Below, in pieces: positions 57,240 to 64,000 of a stretch of DNA of 64,000 bases (its first letter is position 1; each line of letters begins with the position of its first letter). Both the position numbers and the translations under genes were made by a program. The notes under the pieces were generated by a model, which searched no databases, was not told the origin of the DNA, and saw only the letters and a program-made list of their open reading frames with translations. The DNA lies in assembly GCA_038373885.1 (NCBI GenBank), contig JAWZYV010002471.1, positions 434,001 through 498,000 of the forward strand, written 5' to 3'. This DNA comes from Cheiracanthium punctorium (lineage: Eukaryota; Arthropoda; Arachnida; Araneae; Cheiracanthiidae).

Positions 57240-57617
57240 ACAGATGATGAAAATACTGGGTTCAGAGTTAGTCTCACTGTGAATAAGAAACGTGCAACGA
57301 GTATAAATACTGATGACTTGCAACCAGGAGTTTATGTAGCTGCAGTATACGACGACAACTGGTTCATTGGCTGCATAAGTGAAAAAGATTCTTTTGAAAC
57401 AGACCTACTTATAACTTTTATGCAGAGACATACAAAGACTAATGTGCTATTCTGGCCTTCTAGAGAGGATAGTTGTTTTGTTCCTTTTGAGCATGTGTTG
57501 TGTGTGACACCAGCACCTTCATTGACAGGTAGCACTGGACGACATTATTCTCTTGACAGTGATACAATTAAAAAAATTACTGTCGCATTTAATATGTTCA
57601 AGTCAGCTATAAAATAG
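57240..57617 (+). pseudogene. C-terminal domain of the same transposase, separated by a stop
   Basis: In the same frame as the main transposase but after the TAG at 57,237-57,239, about 125 codons follow. They include DLQPGVYVAAVYDDNWFIGC, a FMQRHTKTNVLFWPSREDSC block and STGRHYSLD. This small Trp/Tyr-rich, YVA-VYD-W(W/F)IG pattern is the usual C-terminal module of related transposases (memory), perhaps a Tudor/SH3-like fold by look (inference). It belongs to one protein with 54,933-57,239. The Met at 57,279 is internal and not a real start. Confidence 0.65.
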
Positions 57618-57915
57618 TTTTTTCCTGTTTGTAAAATAGCTTTTATTCTTCTTATTTTGTCGTATTTCCATTTCTGTTTAATAAGCTTAGTTCAACATAT
57701 TATTTATCGTATACAATTTCTTAAGAAGAGAAACATGTCTGTACATCACTTATATAATTTTAAATTAAAATCAGATATGGGTGCAATACTCAGGTATATT
57801 CGCAACTAAAAATAATGTTTTGGATGTGTGTTGTGTATATATATATATATATATATTAGCTCTACCGGAAAGTTCTGTCCGTTTTTTACATATATGCCGA
57901 AGAAATAAATTTTAA
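57618..57915 (+). other. 3' flank of the transposase gene
   Basis: AT-rich, probable 3' untranslated region. The CAGATATGGGTGCAATACTC text is followed by an (AT)n run at 57,838-57,856. No clear AATAAA close to the stop was chosen as a poly-A signal. Confidence 0.4.
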
Positions 57916-58592
57916 ACACGTATTTTTTGTTGTTTGTTTGTTTTACGTTTTCCGATACAAGCACTTTGATATATTTTCTAGTTTTTGCAAATGCCTGGAT
58001 TAGTAGTTAAACTTCTGATATCAATTTAAAAGACATAGGAAAATTGACTAACGCTTCTGAATTTTCTCATCTTACGCATAAATGCTGCATATGAAAATCC
58101 TCATATATAGGTACATACATACAATTTTTTTTCTCTGCTCCTGAGCAGAAAGCCAAGATGAAAATTTTTTGGGATGTAGGATTATTCCATCTTAACAACA
58201 TATAAAAATTTAAAACATGTGTCTGTGATCAGACATGCCGAAAAAAATTCATGATGTTTTTTAGCAAATGCAGTGCTCATGCATAAACTATAGAAGATAC
58301 GCAAATTTCGATAACATTTTTGGAATTAGCGTAAAAAGTTACTCCTTGAAACAAATTTTCACTTCAGTAACTTTTACAGGTAAGGAGTTATTTAAGGAAT
58401 TGAGAAAAAAGTTGGCGCATCTTGCAGAAAACTTAAAAATTTGCATAATTAATTTCTCGGTAATTAATTATCGTAGAACCTTCAAAATTGAGATTTGTTG
58501 ATGTCTTAGCCTATAAATCATCTATATAAAATTTGAGAAAAATCCGAGTTGGTGTGGTGACCTGGACTGTTCGATCTGACGTGGAATGACCC
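57916..58592 (-). repeat. Right terminal inverted repeat of the Sola-like transposon
   Basis: Inverse of the left repeat. The outermost 16 bp are identical, then the arms differ for about 20 bp (left AAACAAAAAACTGGAAAAAG; right GAACAGTCCAG) before resuming. The 77-codon frame inside it is not a gene. Confidence 0.85.
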
Positions 58593-58596
58593 AGCA

Positions 58597-60430
58597 AGGG
58601 TGATGATAAGTTTTCGAGACACCATTCATAGTGACACCGATCGCCTTTACGACTGAAAAAAATCCCTCAATATAACTAGAAATCGTATTCAAAATTGTAA
58701 AGTATTCCAAAATATACTTCATTAAGCATGAAATATTTGCTTGCATATATATTAAATAAAATTTTAAAACGAGGGAAGCTTATTCATAAAAAGATCTTCG
58801 TATAGGTACTATAAATTGTGCACGAACAAGAATTTAACTGTGATTTTAAACATCTTAGGAAAATGAAAAATGCTTAATTTTGACTTTTATTTTACTTTTT
58901 ACGTTTATTTTATTTCAACTATTTCAAATAGTTTTGAAGAGAAAGCTTCTCTCAGATTCTCTCTCTCTCTCAAAAATTAAGCTTAGAAAGGGAAGATTCA
59001 TCATGAATCAGGCGTCCTTCTGGAAAAGCTTCACTGAATTTTTTTTTCGGTTTTGAAAGCAGTCATCTAGCCAGAAATATATTCGATCAAAAAAGGATAG
59101 AGAGAAAGAATTTTTCATAAAAACATTGATACAAAACTAATAACATTGATGATAAAACTGATAAAAGTTTTTTTTAAAACGGAATCAGGATTTTGGAACT
59201 TATCATCATCATACTCAAATGGAGGGAGTTCAAAAGACTATAAAGATTATAAGAAGATAACTAAAGCTCTATCGACTAGCCTTGACTGTAACATGTGATA
59301 AAGAGTTTTGGTTCTAGGGAAGAAATATTTTTTAGAAAGATGGAACTATCAACTGCTGCTATTTTTTTATGTTTATTTTGCTTTTCCTGAAGTTAAACTG
59401 TTACTTTAAATACGCTTTCGAACACTGATAAAAACTTTTAGTCTTTACTGATAAAAACTTTAGATTAAAAACACTGATAAAAACTTTAGATAAAAATTAG
59501 TTGAAATTAGATGTGTATACTGTGAAAAATGTGTCCGACTTTCAGTTAAACTTTAATTTCGAATCATACAGAAACTAAGGACCCATCATATATTTTCTAT
59601 AGGTACGGAGCAAATGCTTGGAAGGAACATATTTCTAGTCGAGTTCAAAAGCACCCAAATAGATGAAAACCATTTGCACTTAGAGTTTAGTTTCGAATAA
59701 TGCAAGTTTTTGAAAGCCACTGAATATGTGCCCATTAAATAAAAATAAAAATAAAAAAACTAAAAAATACACCAGTCTACGCGCTTAAATCTATTGATTA
59801 AAACTAACACTCCTTTATTGATTAAATTTCTTATCGGCTGATTTAAATCCTTTTAAACTAAAAATTTCCGAAAAATACTCCTTAAAGACAATAATTTGTA
59901 AACTCCTACATTCGCCTCAATGCTCCCGATTCGCTAGATTCTATTTAGCTCCATTTTCACTTAAATCTTGTCTATTTGAGAATTCTGTCTCTCCCCCACG
60001 AAAAGATGCCTGGTAAGATATCCTATTACTATCACGTGACCAACGCTCTTCAACGGATACGCGGGAATCGTGGCTACGGCGGGCATCGAAGAACAAACAT
60101 GTCGTTATCAAAATATGAATTAAAATAATTTCTAAAGAGGATATTGGATGTACTTTACTTAATGCTAAGTCCTTTTGCTGTCAGTGATTACTTCTCGATG
60201 TCTTCGCTGGTGATAACTTTATTTTACATCCGAATACCAAATACATCTTTTTCATAATCAGAATTGTGAAATAAATTCAACCTAAATATGGAGGGGATGC
60301 TTTTGGTAAAAATTTTCTTTTAATGGACAAGTTTCTTACCATTGGATTATAAAAATCTCGTCGCTGTTGTAAAACAAATTGAAATGATATCTTCAGTCAA
60401 GTGAGTAAGTACTATTTTACCTTTTTCATG
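58597..60430. other. AT-rich sequence with short ACTGATAAAAACTTT repeats, no gene seen
   Basis: ACTGATAAAAACTTT(T)AG recurs three times at about 59,424-59,492. A patch at 59,990-60,100 (ATCACGTGACCAACGCTCTT, GTGGCTACGGCGGGCATCGA) is less AT-rich but has no frame. Confidence 0.45.
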
Positions 60431-60439
60431 TAAATAAAT

Positions 60440-60492
60440 TTGGTTGCTGCTTTAATTAAATCTCACTAAGATTTAATTAAAGCAGCAACCAA
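60440..60492. repeat. Perfect 24 bp hairpin
   Basis: TTGGTTGCTGCTTTAATTAA plus ATCT (60,440-60,463) is exactly inverted at 60,469-60,492 around the 5 nt loop CACTA. Directly after it, CATGGCTGCTGGTTTAACCATG is another loose inverted motif. Confidence 0.75.
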
Positions 60493-60729
60493 ACCATGGC
60501 TGCTGGTTTAACCATGATTGCATTTCTGTATTCTGACTGTACTGTGAATTCGTTTCATAACTAGAGACCATAGTGAAATTATATTCTATTTATTAAAAAA
60601 ATACTTTTTCATAGTGTATTAAGATATATGTAATGTATTTGCCTTGATTTAAAATTTATTTTCTCGGGCTTAGAATCATAGATTACAGCTCTGATAATAA
60701 AAAATGAAGAAAACGAATCATTCAATATA

Positions 60730-60957
60730 TTAATCAAAAACAGCAAATTTTCATAAAACACCCTTTTTCTAGCTAATAATAATCTTAATTCAGTACAGAT
60801 ATATTAATTAAGAAAGGACTGATTTTGTGAAAACGCCCATTCTATAGTTTAAAGAATAATCATAATTGAGTACAGTTATATTAATCAAAAACGGACAGAT
60901 TTTGTTAAAACCCTCCTTTTTTTTGATTATTATTTAAGCTAAATGGAGCTGTTGTAT
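60730..60957. repeat. Three-unit tandem repeat (~75 bp)
   Basis: Units start TTAAT(C/T)AA at about 60,730, 60,804 and 60,881. They share an A(C/G)AGATTTT-like block, CCC, TAATAAT/AATAATCAT and GAGTACAGTTATA-like text. Confidence 0.55.
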
Positions 60958-62912
60958 AATGCTCAAAAATTGAGAATTTTTCGCTCCATTGATTTTTGTC
61001 GATTAATGGAGCAAATTTTACTCAATCGGGAGAATGGCTGTTTGAAGTCAAAAATTGAGTAAAAATATACCCCGTTTGATTATTATTTTACCCAGTAGAT
61101 TTAAGCGTGTATCGGTTAATTTTTTGTTTAGAATCATAAATATAAGTACAAATCGAAAAATTTCCATAAATACTGGAGATCTGAAGCATCCTATTTAAAA
61201 CACCAATAACTCGTTTAAATTTTGGTTTCAAAATTTTCAATACTTTTCTATGCATTAAAAATTTTATGTAAATTTAAATTGAGAATCACCCACATGAGCA
61301 TTGCATGAGACTAAATTAAATTTTTGTTTGTTTGTTTCAAATAATGTAGGTGGTTTTGTTTAAAATTTTTGTTTCCCATAATTCAATGATAAAAATAACT
61401 TTTTAGGGTGACACTTTATAAAAAAATTTTAATTTCAGAAGTGAAATCAGCAATTTAACAAGAATTTCTCAAACACTACACAAGTATCATAAGTTGTTTG
61501 ACTCCAAATATTTAACAAAATATCGCCAATAACTAAGAGGTGATTATTAAATTGCGAAAGTATAAAATAAGTACAAAGGTAAAGAAATAGTTCCACTAAT
61601 CTGTACTGTACGGAAAAAGAAGTAAACATAAAACTGTTATGATTTTCTAAACATTGTAATTCGTTTAGAAAATATTTATTTTTCAGTTTGAATTTTTGTT
61701 TTAGTGGCGGTTTTCATGATTTCCCAGATAACAAGTTTTTACGCGAGATTTTTATCTAAAAATTGCGTGAACCAATAAATTGTATGTGAAACATTAAAAT
61801 AGAAATCCATGTAACTATCTGGATTACTCTTTATAGGATTCTATCAGTACAAAATACATGATTTTATTAACTTAATTTTTAAAACATACATTTATATATG
61901 GGTTGTATGATAGCAATAAATAAATAAGTGAATGGCAAGAATAAAATAAGTAAATAATTATAAAAGAACTATTCATTTAAAGACCAGAGCGAAATTCAGA
62001 TTAAGATGCTTAATTTTCTTTCTTTATAATTTTAATATTTAGGTAACGAAAGTATTTAACTTGACATTATATGAACTGATGCATTCGTCTGAAAATCAAT
62101 AATATCAGGTGAACAAATTGAAACATATCTTAATTGTTTTAAAAACATCTATTTGTAACAAATATAACACAGTAAATTAACTATTTTAAACTTTAACGAC
62201 ATATGGTGAGTGGGAGAGGTCGTCATGCCAATGAATAAGAAAAGCTTTTAATAGGATTTTTTTTTTTTTCATTTAGATATCGGCATGAAAAGTAATAAGC
62301 TGTAATAAATTCACGTATATTATATTATTACTTTTCCATCAAAAACAAATAAGAAGAATTTGAAAATAAAATAAGATAAGTATAGAAAGTAAAAGTAAAG
62401 TATTTTTGTCGCTAGCAAAATGAAAAATAAATCTAGAAGTTCTACATGACTAAGATCTTTTAATAGTAAATAGTCCAATATTTAAAAATTCAACTTTCAG
62501 ACTAATAATTACTCCTTAAAAAATTTCATGAAACATAGAACTAGCATTTTATATAGAAAGTTTAGCAGACTGCAAAATAAAACCGAAAACAATCAAGGAA
62601 CTTTTAAAAATGGGAAAAGCGGAATAATAACTTAGCAGTTGTCCCTGATACGGAACATTCATATTATGCACTAGTTAAATCTTCATTAGATACACAGATC
62701 ACCTAAGTCAATCTGGTAATTTACTGTAATCGAACGTATACTACATAGAGCTTGATTTATGTGGTGCCGCAGTTTGTCGCTGGGAAAACCGAGATAAGAG
62801 TGTGAGAACGTTCTGAGCGATGAGCTCATAATTTAGTTGTTACCATACTGGCCGGATAAAAGGAGGGGATAAACATTTTCGGAGCTTGCAGTTACTTTTA
62901 GTACTACACACA
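60958..62912. other. AT-rich sequence, no gene seen
   Basis: A T12 run lies at about 62,258-62,270. The last 150 bp before the next repeat are of ordinary complexity (TTATGTGGTGCCGCAGTTTG...), without a frame. Confidence 0.45.
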
Positions 62913-63283
62913 TTAACCCTTTGAGGCGCAATCCTTTCCCAATGCTGAAAAAAAGGGCATCCGTTGCCATCGCTCGGCTTAACTACCAGCAAGATGGCGG
63001 ACGATCGAAGTGTTCATCGCGGCCACAGATTTAGAGAGCCTTTTTTGACGCAGCTGGCTGTGCAGCACAGCAACGGATGCACAGCAACGGATGCCCTTTT
63101 TTCAGTATTGGGCAATCTATCCAGTCGTTCTCGCATTCTTCCATTTTTCAGCAGATGTCAGTGCTGTTAAAAATAATCGTGACCATTTTTTTACGGGAAA
63201 TGACGTGCTAGAAAGTAAAGGATTCTCGTGGAGCTATGTCACTCGCAACTATTTTTATAGAAATCAAATCTATTCTTCGTGAC
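62913..63283. repeat. Repeat R1a (copy 2)
   Basis: Matches 19,521-19,865. The hairpin arms are present (CCCAATGCTGAAAAAAAGGG near 62,938; inverse ...CCCTTTTTTCAGTATTGGG ending near 63,112). The right arm has an extra duplicated CAGCAACGGATGC (about 63,067-63,092). The 3' part GATTCTCGTGGAGCTATGTC is nearly identical to copy 1. Confidence 0.65.
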
Positions 63284-63290
63284 TTTTAAC

Positions 63291-64000
63291 CCACAATGAG
63301 TAATTAAAAAGTTGAATTTTACTAAAGTGTCCGAAGAGTCATTTTACCTGAACCAAAGCGCAAAATGATCCGTTGATTAAAAATAATAGTAAATTGTTTT
63401 TATCGGCAAAATAATTAGATGTTAAAGTATGACTATACATAATAAAATAAAATACGTTTTACAATCAAATAGTACACATGATTTATTTTATGAAAATTTT
63501 AGAATAAAAAAGGTTTCACATACAATAAAATTAAATATTTTAAAGTTATAATTAAAAAATTATTGCATATAATTAACGCAGAAATAAATTCAGCAGAACG
63601 CAGAAAATAATGTCTTTTTCCTCCATTTCGAAAACTCGGAATATTTGAGCACAAATCCCAAAATATTACATGATCTCCATTCTCAGGTATCCCACCGCAT
63701 GCACCTTTCACCCACGTAGCCATTTGTTGACATTGGATCTAACCTAAAAAATATACTCCATTCACTAAACCAAGCCATATTTCTGTACATGAAAGACTGC
63801 TAATCTAAATAAATATGAAATTTAGTGCTTGTCTGGTGACAAACGTTATAAAACCCAATTTTTGAAAGAATTCTATTTAGATACCCAATATTGTGACCAC
63901 TTTCAATACCGCCATTGCTTCTTCTCCACTTGACACAACTTGTTTATGTGTTACTCTGTAGATAGCCCTATCTGTATGGAAAGAAACGTATGTGGATGGT
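63291..64000. repeat. Repeat R1b (copy 2), uninterrupted, cut by window end
   Basis: Corresponds to 22,591-23,020 plus 24,631-24,875. At 63,741-63,755 the text AACCTAAAAAATATACTCC runs straight through the point where copy 1 carries 1.6 kb of Helitron-like DNA. Here R1b directly follows R1a, whereas the first copies of R1a and R1b are about 2.7 kb apart. Confidence 0.7.

Larger units (their letters stand above)
53970..58592 (+). mobile_element. Sola-like DNA transposon, complete, 4,623 bp
   Basis: The element starts GGGTCATTCCACGTCAAATC and ends with its inverse (...GATCTGACGTGGAATGACCC). The terminal inverted repeats are about 680 bp long (53,970-54,652 and 57,916-58,592). They are co-linear almost throughout, with a few percent differences by eye and a small replacement about 25 bp from each tip. 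The identical 4 bp flank AGCA (53,966-53,969 and 58,593-58,596) is the target duplication. A 4 bp duplication with a DDD/E-type transposase and such ends fits the Sola superfamily (family knowledge; subgroup not certain). The single internal gene lies at 54,933-57,617 on the plus strand. Complete ends and a nearly open gene imply recent insertion, though the two frame breaks mean this copy cannot make its own transposase. Confidence 0.8.

Noticed and set aside
57279..57617. 112-codon frame as an independent small gene
   Set aside because: It is in the same frame as the transposase just upstream and has the look of its C-terminal domain.

Overview
The window reads as intergenic or deep intronic DNA from a eukaryote. 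It is strongly AT-rich, full of poly-A/T runs and short microsatellites, has almost no long reading frames and carries many transposon relics. Nothing in it is prokaryotic: there are no operons, ribosome binding sites or IS elements. The mix of tRNA-headed SINEs, hAT and PIF/Harbinger MITEs, mariner relics, Helitron termini and an uncharacterised multi-copy pseudogene family is what one expects of an arthropod. My best guess is a spider or a related arachnid, but this rests on general impression and memory, not on a host gene.

Layout. 1-3.5 kb: a decayed mariner-like element (with a hAT end inside it) abutting a 1.07 kb element with ~240 bp inverted arms. 4.35-6.95 kb: minus-strand pseudogene pieces of one transposon-like protein family, including a duplicated C-terminal part. 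8-9 kb: a GC-richer island with a strong 5' splice-site match and a TATA-like box. 11.4-19.9 kb: two SINEs, several MITEs, a possible 49 nt exon and a 150 bp hairpin repeat. 22.6-24.9 kb: a repeat (R1) split by a 1.6 kb Helitron-like insertion; the uninterrupted paralogue lies at the right edge (63.3-64 kb). 26-33 kb: hairpins, CRE-motif repeats, a SINE, a 230 bp near-perfect palindrome and a 197 bp tandem duplication. 34-40 kb: coding relics, exon-like islands, a hAT MITE, a SINE, a mariner transposase relic and a 213 bp tandem duplication. 42-53 kb: CRE-rich tandem repeats, two more SINEs, hAT relics, a 719 bp foldback and a second Helitron 5' end. 53,970-58,592: the best-preserved gene-bearing unit, a 4.6 kb DNA transposon with ~680 bp terminal inverted repeats, a perfect 4 bp target duplication (AGCA) and a nearly intact transposase broken by two compensating frameshifts.

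The two most interesting signals are (1) the Sola-like transposon, intact at both ends and only recently disabled, and (2) the Helitron-like insertion at 23,021-24,630. The latter carries tandem 5' termini and then a minisatellite of long, strictly phased heat-shock-element arrays (up to seven consecutive nGAAn/nTTCn pentamers). It is a candidate mobile heat-shock enhancer. No complete host gene was found. Four short exon-like islands (13,948; 29,410; 35,638; 36,894) are offered as leads only.
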